Positions 44,478 to 54,839 of a DNA stretch of 64,000 nucleotides are shown one piece after another. A model generated the notes under the pieces. The model did not search any database. It was not told the DNA's origin and saw only the letters and a list, made by a program, of their open reading frames with translations. Both the position numbers and the translations under genes were made by a program. Location: contig NBIV01000002.1 of NCBI GenBank assembly GCA_003194525.1, forward strand, positions 1 through 64,000, read 5' to 3'. This DNA is from Gracilariopsis chorda (Eukaryota > Rhodophyta > Florideophyceae > Gracilariales > Gracilariaceae). The first letter of the stretch is position 1. The number at the start of each line of letters is the position of its first letter.

Positions 44478-45129
44478 TGTTAGGATCAGAGGTGCAGTGG
44501 TTAAATTGGTTGGAAGTCGATCGTGATGATCCGAGTTAGAAGTTCGGAACATCCATCGGGGTTTATATAGAGTTCTTAGTCTAGTTCTATCAGTGCCACT
44601 AGTCCATGAGAATTCGCCCGAGTTAAACGGTATGATGCTTGGTGTTCGTGCTGGCCTCCGTACGCGACTGGTTTACCGGGTTCAGTGCCAGATCTAGTTG
44701 TTTGATGACTTGGCAAATTCCATCAATGGTGATGAATTGTCATCACAAAAGGTCTTGATGATCTGGCATGAACCCAGGGTGCCAGTGATGACTTGGCATG
44801 ACTCCCTCGGGAATATTCCATGACCGTTCGATCCCTCCTGTACCGTGTGAAGTGTCTGTCAACGTTGTGAGTAGTAGGCAACGTGTACTTTAGAGCCAAT
44901 ACGTCCACGTGATCGACCAAGACTTCTTTGAAATGAACATGTTGTCATGTCGTATTGACAGGCTGTCACGAAGATGTCAACTCGGCTTTGAAGCCAGTTT
45001 TGCATGGTAAATGGGTAACCGATTTCTTCAGCAGATTAAGTACAATAAAACTAGGTGGTTTTTGCAGGTTAGAAGTGATGGTAGAGCCAACTATACTCAA
45101 AGAAAGGTAAACAATAACTAATTCTAACC
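44478..45129 (-). repeat. Chromovirus 3' LTR
   Basis: 652 bp, plus-strand ends TGTTAGG and TTCTAAC-, nearly identical to 51299-51950. Confidence 0.9.
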
Positions 45130-45233
45130 TCACTCTCCCCTAACAGTAGAGTCAACTCGACTCGTGACGAAGATTTTCTTAGACTCGCACAAAACCGGAT
45201 TCGGGAGGAACAGGGAACAGGTCGCACTGAGTT

Positions 45234-45548
45234 TCAGGTTCCGAGGTGTCCATAACGCGGGACCATATAGTAGAAGATATGCCTTTCGAACGTATCGTCC
45301 AAAATCGTTAGAATTCCTCCATCATAGTTGAAGAAGAGTCGGTGCAGCAGTATGTCATTCTCGTAGAAGGGTTCACTGTGTTGTGCAAATGAGAACGAGA
45401 TCTGGCAGGCTGCCCAGCAAAGACGTAGCCTGATTACTTCAATGCTATTGTTTTCACCCATCCAGTGGTATAACGATCTTCCGCCGAGGTTGATATTGTT
45501 GTAAAACTCTCTCACGTCTTCGACATTGGAGTTTTGATTCATCTTCAA
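45234..45548 (-). other. Extra 3' open frame in chromovirus, 104 codons
   Basis: Open from an ATG (MKMNQNSNVEDVREFYNNIN) to about 100 bp before the 3' LTR, downstream of the chromodomain. It contains LYHWMGENNSIEVIRLRLCW and LHRLFFNYDGGILTILDDTF. No signal peptide or membrane span and no recognised family. Chromoviruses normally end with the chromodomain, so this is additional. It could be a captured host exon, an accessory protein, or a chance-open remnant. Confidence 0.5.
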
Positions 45549-45559
45549 GGTTTGTTGAG

Positions 45560-48500
45560 ACGGGGATGCTTAGGTCCTTCTCGCTATGAGTCCGTTCGTC
45601 TTTTTATACTGCCGGAGAAGTGCTTTGCAATTCTTGAGGTCTCTTTCTTCATCCAAGTGTTCTCATGACTTGGGTATCCAAGCCATTTGACAAGAAATTC
45701 AAATCGTCTGGCCCGTTTTCTGTGGTTGACAATACGTTCTACTTCATATTCTTCTGTCCCATCCTTCAATGTAACCGGGGTGGGATGATCTGGCTCGGGA
45801 CGAATTGGTTTATCTTCTCAGTAAGGCTTGAGAACACTAGCGTGGAACACATCATGAATTTTTGACTTTAGTGTGTGACTCAAGTCTAGACGAAATGTTA
45901 CTGGACAAAGTTTTTCTGTGATCCTGAACGGTTCACAGTATCGGATTCGTAGTTTAGACTTCTTTCCCATGTGGTTCGCATTGAGGTTTTTTTTGTGGAC
46001 AACATGACTTTATGTCCCACTTTGAATATGCAGGGGGACCGATTTTTATTTGTGTATGACTTGGAGTAACGGTTCTGTTTTTCAATCTGTGTTCTTGCTT
46101 CAATGGTTGCTTGCTTCATGGTTTCTATGAACTTCAGAGCTGCATCTTTTTCTGAAATGATAGTATCGAGCGGTAGTACTCTTGGGTGGTCCCCATACGT
46201 TAAGAAGAAGGGGGTAAACTTTGTGGTTGAGTTCTCTGACGAGTTGTATGCTACTTCTAATTCTATGAGGTGTTCATCCCAATTAGATTGCTTAAAGTTG
46301 ACGTATTCTCTAATCATTTCTTCAATTTTTTGTTCATTACCTCGGTTTGACCATCTGTCTGTGGGTGATATTCTGTTGATGTCCTTATCTTAGTACCGAC
46401 GAGACGGAATAGTTCTTTCCAAACGTTGCTCATAAAAATCTTGTCCCTGTCGGAGATAATTATTTCAAAGAGGCCATGATGTCTGCATATGTGTTTGAAA
46501 TAGAGTTCTGCAGTCTGGACTGCAGTGACATCTGATGTTGTGTGGTAATTCTGATCAACTTGGATAGGCGGTCTACTACGACGTACAATGCACTGTTCCC
46601 ATGTTTCTTTTTGGGAAACGGTGTGATGAAGTCCATTGAAATTTGGGCCCACTTCTTTCTCGGAGGAGTTAGTGGTTGTAGTTGACCCCGGGTTTTCCTG
46701 GTTCCTGATTTCGTGTATTGACACTTCAGACATGAGTCGACGTATTCCTTAATCGTTTTGCGTAACGATTTCCAGTAGTATAGTCTCCGAATCTTTTCAT
46801 ATGTTTTCTTAAACGCTAGATGAGCTGATATACGTTGATCGTGGTAGTCTTGTAGTGTCTTTAGTCGTACTTCTCCTTTTGGTACGCAGAGTCGTCCTTC
46901 TCTATACAAAAATCCATTTTGTGTGTAGAATGGGCCCTGTGGAGATTTGTATAGGTTTTTCAATGCTTTATCGTTCATATATCCGTTGATGAATGCGCGC
47001 GTATCCCTTTTGGATACTTCCACGAAGCTGGGATATACCATTGACTTTGAAGGTTCTGAGAGTTGCTTCCTGAAGTAATGACCGGTTAATTACTTCAGGG
47101 TTCTCAGCGTGTTTCGGGTATCTTGAAAGAGCATCTGCAACAACGTTGGACCTCCCTTTGATCGGCTGAAAACAGAAGTCAAACACAATAATTTTTTCCA
47201 GCCAGCGTACCTGTCTTTGAGACAGGTTTGGTTGAGATTCTAGATACTTCAAAGGGTAGTGGTCAGTATAAACTGTAAATTTTTGGCCATGCAGGTACAC
47301 TCTCCATGTCTTCAACTTGTCTATTAACCCCAAGAGTTCTTTTTCGTGGGCTGCATAACGTTGTTCGGTGGCGTTTAATGTTCTTGATGAAAATGCTACA
47401 GGTCGTTTAATATTGTTTTCAACCTGTTCCATAACGGCCCCAATGGCATATTGAGAAGCGTCGTTAGTAAAGATGATGGGTAATTTTGGGTCAAAGTGCC
47501 TTAGTACTGGGGTTCTCGTGATAGCTTTCTTCAAGGAATCAAAACTTTGAGCTTGTTCTTGTTTCCATTAAAATTCAGATTTTGCGCATAGTTTGGTCAA
47601 GGGTTTCGATATTTCGGAACAGTTCTTGATAAAACTTCGGTAGTAGTTTACTAATACCAGGAATGCCTGGACGTCGGTCTCGGTTTTAGGTGTACTCCAA
47701 TTCAGGATTGAATCAACCTTCTGCGCTTCGACGGATATATCTTCTGCACTCACAATGTGTCCAAGATACTCAAATTTCTGCTTCATGAATTCACATTTTG
47801 ATAGCTTCCCATAAAGCTTGTGCTCGCAAAGTTTGTTCAGTACACATCTGAGGTGCTTCAGATGCTCTTCTTTGTTCTTACTATAAGTAAGAATGTCATC
47901 TAGATATAATAAGACGAACAAGTCTATGTATTCTCTCAGTACCATATTCATCTGGTTCATAATTGAAGCTGGTTCATTGATAACACCAAAAGGAAGTACG
48001 AGAAACTCAAAGTGACCGTATCTTGTACGGAAGGCTGTTCTCAAGATTGACTGTTCGGAAAGTCTTATTTGATGGTATCCTGAACGAAGATCTATTTTTG
48101 GAAGTGTTCTAGCGCCATTTAGCTGATCGAATATGTCCTATCCGGGGTATGGGGTAACGATTCTTCACCGTTAGTTTGTTTAATCCTTGATATTCAATGC
48201 ATAGTCTCAATGCTTAATCTTTCTTGGCCACGAATAGTACGGGTGCACCCCAAGGGCTTGACCTTGGTCGGATGAACCCTGTTGAAGTAGTTCATCGAGC
48301 TGCTTACGTAGTTCTATAAGTTCTTTATCTGACATTCGATATACTGCTTTCTTGATTGGAGTAGAGCCTGGCAGTAGCTCAATATGAAAGTCTTGTTCTC
48401 GCTTCGGGGGTAGTTCTTTTGGGAGTTGGACTGGAAATACATCTTCAAATTCACCTAAGAATGACTATAGGTTGGGGTTTTGTACCTCTGTATTTTCTGG

Positions 48501-48660
48501 TTCATTTTGTGGGCGTACAAGAACCGCAAATACTGGTAGCTTCTTCTGTATGCATTTCTTGATAGTGTTGATTGTTGTCATGTTGTTCGTTCGTTTCCAC
48601 GTAGCGTTAATGACAACTTGTTTATTCTCGTAGGGAAATGATATGACGTTGGTTCGGTGG
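45560..48660 (-). pseudogene. Chromovirus pol: RT, RNase H, integrase, chromodomain
   Basis: Reverse transcriptase landmarks GHFEFLVLPFGVINEPASIM and FVLLYLDDILTYSKNKEEHL; RNase H with FTNDASQYAIGAVMEQ and VYTDHYPLKYLESQ; integrase with YYWKSLRKTIKEYVDSCLKC, ISMDFITPFPKK and STEYHPQTDGQTEVMNKKLK; chromodomain EYEVERIVNHRKRARRFEFL followed by VKWLGYPSHENTW. The order (integrase last, then chromodomain) is diagnostic of chromoviruses. Several breaks. Confidence 0.88.
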
Positions 48661-49365
48661 TTGACATAGGGGTTGTACTAGTGAAACCAGTTTTTTCCAA
48701 GGATTGCTTCATATCTGTACGATAGGCAGATGGCGAACCGTCTCTTCTCTTTGAGGTGTCCTATTTCCAATGTAACACCATCTTTATCAGTCTCTTCTAG
48801 AATGGTAGTTGATCCATTCGCCATCTCTGCTTGGTAGTTCGTTTTGACTATTGGATTTCCCACGCGTTTAACGAAAGCCTTTGAAATGTAGCTGATTTCG
48901 GATCCGTTATCGAACAACACTTTACAGATTTTTCCGTCTACGCGTACTTGCGCAAGTAACAGTCCTGAAGCTGAGGTTTCAAATGGTGATGCAAGGTTTG
49001 ACGTCAGACGTCTGTATTTCTTGTGGTCTAATTTGGTATTCGCACTCGGGTGTTCCGTGCGTTCTTCGACCTTGACATAAGTCGTGGAGGTCTTGGTGGT
49101 TTCTGTAGGTACGGTGGTTTCAACTGGAACTGACGAAATTTGAGTTGATTTCTCTGAGAGTTTTTGGGCAGCGCGGGTCGTTCGCTCTGTGCCCTGGTTC
49201 TCTGCAACCGAAACAAAGTTCGTTCTTGCGGCAGTGTTCTCTGGCTTCTGCGGTAAGCTTCTCTTACTTCACGTTTCCAATTTCCATTGGTACGGGTCCA
49301 TTGTTATGCCGGTGGCCGCCCGCTTCTCTGCCAAATCTACTGGAACCCCCTCTTCTGTAGGCTGA
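48661..49365 (-). pseudogene. Chromovirus zinc knuckle and protease region
   Basis: A CCHC-type knuckle (CFGCREPGHRANDPRC) near 49170-49225, and an aspartic-protease-like region (48678-48920) containing FDNGSEISYISKAF and ending YEAILGKNWFH, which is the usual end of Ty3 protease. Confidence 0.75.
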
Positions 49366-50019
49366 CTAGACTCTTTTGACATCTTTCACTGCGTCTGTGA
49401 CAGAGTTGTATTCTTTGGTACAAAGCTCTTTCCAAATAAAGCTCTTCAGTCCTCTTGTGTATCTGTATACCTGTTCTTCCATACTGATATTGGGAATATC
49501 CAGTATGATCTTCTGAAAATCCTCATTGTACTGCTGGACGTCTTTCATTTGTTTCCACTCGCTCAGTTTATCACGAGCAAGTTTTTCCTTGTTCACTATT
49601 CTAAAACTGGTCTCCAGACCGTCAAATAGCTCTTCGAGTGTGTTGAAGTCGGTTCCATTTCTTACTTGGGCGAGGTACCACTCGTAATCTGCCCCACGAA
49701 TATAGCTGAGCGCTGTGGGAAGTGCTTTGTCGGTTGAGGTTCCTTCTAGATAGTTCGGGACATGTGTGATCCAACTATCAATTTTCTGCTTTCCAGTAAA
49801 CAAAGGGGGTTTATTGATCTTTGGTGCAGAAGAAGATTCGCCTCTAGAACTCAGGAGGAGGGTGAGAGCGGACTCGAGCGATGAGATCTTCTGTTCTGCT
49901 TCTCTTTCCAGTCTTTCAATTCTACGTCGTGTATCTTTCAGCGCTCGTCCCAGATTTTGGATAATCTGGTTTGTGCGGGACTGCGGTGAGGGAGCAGTAT
50001 TGCTCGGAGTGCTTGACAT
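49366..50019 (-). other. Chromovirus gag, open part
   Basis: 218-codon open frame from an ATG (MSSTPSNTAPSPQSRTNQII) with a coiled-coil N-terminus (RRRIERLEREAEQKISSLES), then the Ty3 gag capsid fold (KINKPPLFTGKQKIDSWITH, LPTALSYIRGADYEWYLAQV, YNEDFQKIILDIP, YRYTRGLKSFIWKELC). Structural shell protein of the element. Confidence 0.85.
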
Positions 50020-50136
50020 TGCAAGGAATCAAGTGAAACAAAAAACATTGCCAAATGGGTCGGAATTTTGGGCCACAAATTTGGATCTCGTTAATTATAT
50101 TGCGGATTTTTTCGGAATTCTGCCAGAATAAAACAG

Positions 50137-50280
50137 TACAATGTGATAAAGTGGTTTCAGGAAATTAATCGAAAGTTCGAGGTCTCGAGTTCGAATCCCT
50201 TCGCTGTACGAACGTGGAAGCGTGTCGGAGTGGCTAAAGTAGAGCTCCTTCAGCTGAGGCTACCAGGGGTGAAGAGATTG
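50137..50280 (+). other. Two tRNA-like remnants, side by side
   Basis: First: 50137-50208 is 72 nt with an A-box-like tgataaagtgg, a B-box gttcgaatccc, and acceptor arms tacaatg / cgctgta that pair at six of seven positions; the T-stem and anticodon arm pair poorly. Second: ggaagcgtgtcggagtggctaaag (50215-50238), a near-perfect A-box of a class II (Leu/Ser-type) tRNA, with no B-box after it. Both lie on the strand opposite to the chromovirus, between its two 5' frames. Neither is a confident working tRNA. Confidence 0.35.
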
Positions 50281-50425
50281 AGAAGATAGTAAGACCTGTA
50301 CGAGTACTTCCCCCTTGACAAGGCTTGGTAATATTGGCGCAGTTAGAGCTTGAACACAGCTACAAACGGTAGCTGAAAGGGTAGAACGACCAATTTTTAT
50401 TTTTTGGAGAACTGTGTTCATCGGG

Positions 50426-51154
50426 TTAAAAACGGCCGTTGAAGTGTTTCTGTTGACGCATTTGTTCTTTTTCTTTAGCCAGAAGATGCTTTTTAGCTCT
50501 GTGGTGGTCCTCGTAATGCTTCCAGTTGTTGAACGATGGTACACGGCAAATAAAACAACTGGGTGGTGAAGTCTTTGACAACACCTTATTTTTGTGTTTG
50601 GTTCCGTGGAGGTGTTCCTCAAGTTGCACGCGGCTGTTGAAGCGTAAATTGCAGTCGTCACACCTAGGTGTACGAAGCCGACGACGAAATGTACGCTCTC
50701 TCTGGTGACGAATACGATCGTTTGCCACACGGTAGAGGTTGATGTTTCCAGCTTCACTGATCCGCAGGACACGTCTGCGGTTCTGATTGGCGGAGTCGTA
50801 CGCTTGACGAATACGTTCCCCGACTGTTTGGGCTCCTGTAGATTTGTCCACAATTGAAGTTTGTTGACGCTGGTCTGAGGATTCTGGGGCTATGTCCACT
50901 GGCTTGGGAGATGGTGGTTGACTACGAGGCGTCCAGGATTCAGGCGAAACGAGGTTGTCGACTGGTTTGGGTGAAGGCGTACGGGGTTTGAAGGAGAAGC
51001 TGCGGTCAGCTACGGGGGTTGCAGGGTCGGTGAGGTTCACGGTTGGCGGCGGCGGCGATGTTGACGGTGGTTTGGAGGATATGTCGGTGTTGGTGTACAC
51101 CGACGGTGAGGACGGCGGTACCCTGGATCGGAGTATTGGGCTCACTGGAAACAC
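50426..51154 (-). other. Chromovirus extra 5' frame with two U1-type zinc fingers
   Basis: About 242 codons open between the 5' LTR and gag, same strand as the element. The N-terminal half is proline/serine-rich with PSPKPVD repeated (residues 60 and 82). A basic helix follows (RIRHQRERTFRRRLRT), then two fingers: CDDCNLRF...HLHGTKH (C165, C168, H181, H187) and CFICRVPS...HHRAKKH (C200, C203, H217, H223). Spacing CX2CX12-13HX5H is the U1/matrin/JAZ type, which binds RNA, often double-stranded. There is no ATG near its head: the frame is entered from about 51185 with only GTG available, so how it is expressed is open. It is not part of the standard chromovirus set. Confidence 0.75.
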
Positions 51155-51298
51155 ACAATTGGTCAGAAATCAACAGTCAATATGACCTGGATCTCTGTGG
51201 CTCATCCAAACTTGGGGAATATTGTGTAACAAAATCCACCAAGGCTGGATGGTCACCAGTTTCAGGTAAGCGCAATACTTACTTGCGAATGCTACTAG

Positions 51299-51950
51299 TA
51301 TTAGGAACAGAGGTGCAGTGGTTAAATTGGTTGGAAGTCGATCGTGATGATCCGAGTTAGAAGTTCGGAACATCCATCGGGGTTTATATAGAGTTTTTAG
51401 TCTAGTTCTATCAGTGCCACTAGTCCATGAGAATTCGCCCGAGTTAAACGGTATGATGCTTGGTGTTCGTGCTGGCCTCCGTACGCGACTGGTTTACCGG
51501 GTTCAGTGCCAGATCTAGTCGTTTGATGACTTGGCAAATTCCATCAATGGTGATGAATTGTCATCAAAAAAGGTCTTGATGATCTGGCATGAACCCAGGG
51601 TGCCAGTGATGACTTGGCATGACTCCCTCCGGAATATTCCATGACCGTTCGATCCCTCCTGTACCGTGTGAAGTGTCTGTCAACGTTGTGAGTAGTAGGC
51701 AACGTGTACTTTAGAGCCAATATGTCCACGTGATCAACCAAGACTTCTTTGAAATGAACATGTTGTCATGTCATATTGACAGGCTGTCACGAAGATGTCA
51801 ACTCGGCTTTGAAGCCAGTTTTGCATGGTAAATGGGTAACCGATTTCTTCAGCAGATTGAGTAGAATAAAAATAGGTGGTTTTTGCAGGTTAGAAGTGAT
51901 GGTAGAGCCAACTATACTCAAAGAAAGGTAAATAATAACTAATTCTATCA
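51299..51950 (-). repeat. Chromovirus 5' LTR
   Basis: 652 bp, nearly identical to 44478-45129. Followed on the right by gtaac. Confidence 0.9.
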
Positions 51951-51955
51951 GTAAC

Positions 51956-52769
51956 GTTTAGTTAATATGTTAAACATTAGCTCATTTGTGCTCAAAATCT
52001 TCTTTCATTCGGTAATACCGATTTCGAAAGTTGGATCGTTTTTGGTTCTGAAATGTGTACACGTTTGCAGGAGTCTCTTGCATCATGCGACTCATAAACA
52101 TGAGTTTGGCACCGCCGCGCATTCATTCAATATATGAATGCGAGGTCAGTTATTCCCTATCGAGGCTAACTGCACATCGTTAATTTTTATTTTTTCACTT
52201 GCCACTTTGACACTCTTACCACACGTGTAATGGTGTTTGTACCTATATTTTACGAATAGTTCTATTTTCAACTAGTTATACTAATAATGACCGCTTTACA
52301 GTAAGCCTGCACCATCACCAATACTCAGGGTTGCATCCGCCCAGCGTCGCAGGAAGGTAAACACAACATCCGAGTGTCTGGCTCTGACTTAGGAACCTCT
52401 GGTACTTGTTACACTCCATTGGAGAACGAATTACTGTTGTAGGACTAGTAATTCTACCTTTTACCATCTCAAACTGCACACCGCGTCGTAATATCTATGC
52501 GCATTGCGTGTTCTTAACCTTTACCTTCTTTTTCCTTATACAGGTAACACTCCCGTATTTACCGGTGTTCCTTTTTGTTTTCTTTCGCTGTCTCGCGACC
52601 CCTTTCAGGTATTCACCGTACACCTGAACGCCCGTCGTGACGTTGAGCCTCGAAGTTACGCCTGATTAGTGCGCCAACCTGAAGTGGCTCTGTTTGGTAT
52701 TGCTAACCTATAGAGGATGATCTCGAACACCCTCGTGTGTCTTTCCACTTTTCAGGGTAGTGCACCACA
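51956..52769 (+). repeat. Probable 5' LTR of the next Ty3/gypsy element; start unresolved
   Basis: The right end reads ...ttcagggtagtgcaccaca (to 52769), matching the end of the LTR family at 60238 (...ggcattgcaccaca) and followed by the same type of primer site. The left end could not be fixed; the block is AT-richer and includes a gcattcat...atgaatgc palindrome near 52120-52142. Confidence 0.5.
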
Positions 52770-52772
52770 AAC

Positions 52773-52790
52773 TGGTCTCCCAATCTAGAA
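52773..52790 (+). promoter_or_regulatory. Primer-binding site, TGGTCTCCC type
   Basis: tggtctcccaatctagaa, three bases after the LTR end. It matches the site at 61068 (tggtctcccgacctagaa) at most positions and is not initiator-Met type. Confidence 0.6.
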
Positions 52791-52859
52791 GGTCTCTCAA
52801 AACTCAGGTTTTTTGGATCACTTTTTGCTTTTACGTGTCGTCTTTGCATCGTTGGATCT

Positions 52860-54262
52860 TTCTTGTTGGTGTTTTGGATGATTGTGGTCGTTTCGAGGTT
52901 GTTGTTTTGCATTGCGATGGGTTCTGGAAAGAAACGGCCCCGTGCTTGGAGCAATTCACGACCCACGTTGGTAGGTGAAGGTTCAGCGCCACGACTGCGG
53001 TCTTCCCGTGGTATCCAGTATGCTACTGAAAGAAGAACTTTTAAACGGAAACAAAACGTTAAGTCGTCAGCTGTTCCAATTGATTTTCTCTCTACTGTTC
53101 CTAAGGATTTTTTTAGAACCACAAGTGTGGATAGTGATGCACTCTTTGTCGAGATGGAAGCACAAGTTCGTCATTTGGAGGCTCAAATTTCTGTCTTACA
53201 GAGCTCTCATGCTGCCCTCGCCAGTGAGGCGGATACGCTCCGTAGTAGGTTTGACACTGAACTACTCGGTGCGTTATTCGAAGATATTGGTGTTTTACAA
53301 ACTGATTTTTCCCTCCTTTAGAGGTTTTACTTGGATTCCCAGACATTATGGGAGGGACTGATTTGAAGTCTAATCGCGTGTTGGCACGTCTTGAGACGTT
53401 GGAGAGTACAATCCTATATTCTCAAGCTACTCTCCACCTAAAAAAAGTACAAAAAGGGCTTTCATCGTCTGGTGTCGTTAAATCGTGCAACATCACACTC
53501 ACATGGTTCTCTCGAGGAGAGTCAAGCTCTTCAGAAATCACAAGTGTTGTCTCTTTCGATGGATCTTCTTCTGACGTCGGCAAGTTTCTTTTCTTTAATG
53601 AGAAGGTCGCTACTAAAGGAAAGTCGAACGAGGAATGGGCATTGGAGTTAATCGGCTACCTCGAAGGTGAGACATTCGAATTCTATTACGACAACTTTGC
53701 TTCAAATGTTGCTTTAACTGCTAATGCATATAACTACGATACGGTAAAGGCAGCCTTCTTGGAACGGTTTGGTGGGACTGACGAACCCGAATAGTATATT
53801 CGCCAGGTGGTCTCCTTCAGGTTAGACTACGGTGAATTGCTGGGATCATTGAAACGAATAGACACATGTTTAGAGAAGGCAGGATTCAACTCCGAGGCCA
53901 AGTTTGGGTTGCTTCGGAAGGCGGTTATGGAATTCTCAAATCTGGCTCAGTTTGTTATCTTTCGGGGAGCGGCAGACTATCAAGCATTGAAAAACCATGT
54001 AAGGGCCTTTGTGGCTGGGAAAAAGATGCTCAGCTCCCATCGTGCCCTACATGTTCCTGCGCCCCCAAAGAAAATCCTAGAAAAGGATAAACCAGGCTCT
54101 CATGCTCCTCTCGAAGGCAAAGTAGATGAACTCACAAACCAGCTGCCACAGCTAACTTTGTTAGTCACGAACCATCAAAATATGGATAGAAGGAATGAAG
54201 AGGATCCACTGTGCACATATTGTCAGCAACCAGGACATTACTCTGAACTCGTTGCAACTTGA
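52860..54262 (+). pseudogene. Ty3/gypsy gag region
   Basis: Coiled-coil start (EAQVRHLEAQISVLQSSHAA), then a capsid-like part (KGKSNEEWALELIGYLEGET, NAYNYDTVKAAFLERFGGTD, SEAKFGLLRKAVMEFSNLAQ) and a CCHC knuckle (CTYCQQPGHYSEL) with a second one just beyond (CGRCGKVSHARARCW, about 54270-54315). A few breaks. Confidence 0.72.
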
Positions 54263-54839
54263 ACACTCATCGCAGTACCCGATGCGGGCGTTGTGGCAAG
54301 GTCAGCCACGCAAGGGCCAGGTGTTGGAACAAGGATCTCGATGTCGAGCGGAGGGTTGGGTTCGAGGACGTTCATGTACAGTCCAAAAGTGAGATTCGAG
54401 TCAAAAAGAATGACAAGGGAGATAACGTGCAGAACAGCCAACAAATATGTAATGTCTCCTTTGTCGTCGAGAACGAAAGTAATGAGGAATACGTGACCAC
54501 GACAAAGAGAACAGCTGACGGTGCGCCAGTACAAGAGCAGCCTCGAACGGAAGGATCCATGTGGTTACCCTCTCTGCTCAACCCCACAGTGATAATGGAG
54601 AAGGAACCTCATGGCTTGCCAAAACACGCAGTATGTTCTAAGAAGCCCACTAAGAAACAAAAGATGCGGTCTAGGAAGTCTTTCAGCACATCAAAGCTAG
54701 AGGAACATGCAGGAAATTACAATGTTCTTGTGGAGCTTGCAAATGACTCCTGTGGAATCACCTTCGGCCAGCTTGTTCGTGGTGATGCTGACGACGCAAA
54801 AAAGGACCCACGTCACATATTATCAGAATGAAAATCCAC

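Larger units (their letters stand above)
44478..51950 (-). mobile_element. Chromovirus (Ty3/gypsy), fairly young, broken
   Basis: 7,473-bp Ty3/gypsy element on the minus strand with 652-bp LTRs at both ends (44478-45129 and 51299-51950). Flanks gtacc / gtaac agree at four of five bases. The order on the minus strand is: 5' LTR, an extra zinc-finger frame, gag with zinc knuckle, protease, reverse transcriptase, RNase H, integrase, chromodomain, a short extra frame, 3' LTR. I count about 14-15 differences between the LTRs (roughly 2%), so it is the youngest LTR insertion with both LTRs visible here. Broken, with several interruptions in pol. The chromodomain places it among chromoviruses, which target chromatin marks. 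Confidence 0.9.

Noticed and set aside
50260-50853. Second minus-strand frame overlapping the zinc-finger frame
   Set aside because: Shadow in another phase. Its Cys/Thr-rich reading lacks any spacing pattern, whereas the other phase has two clean zinc fingers.
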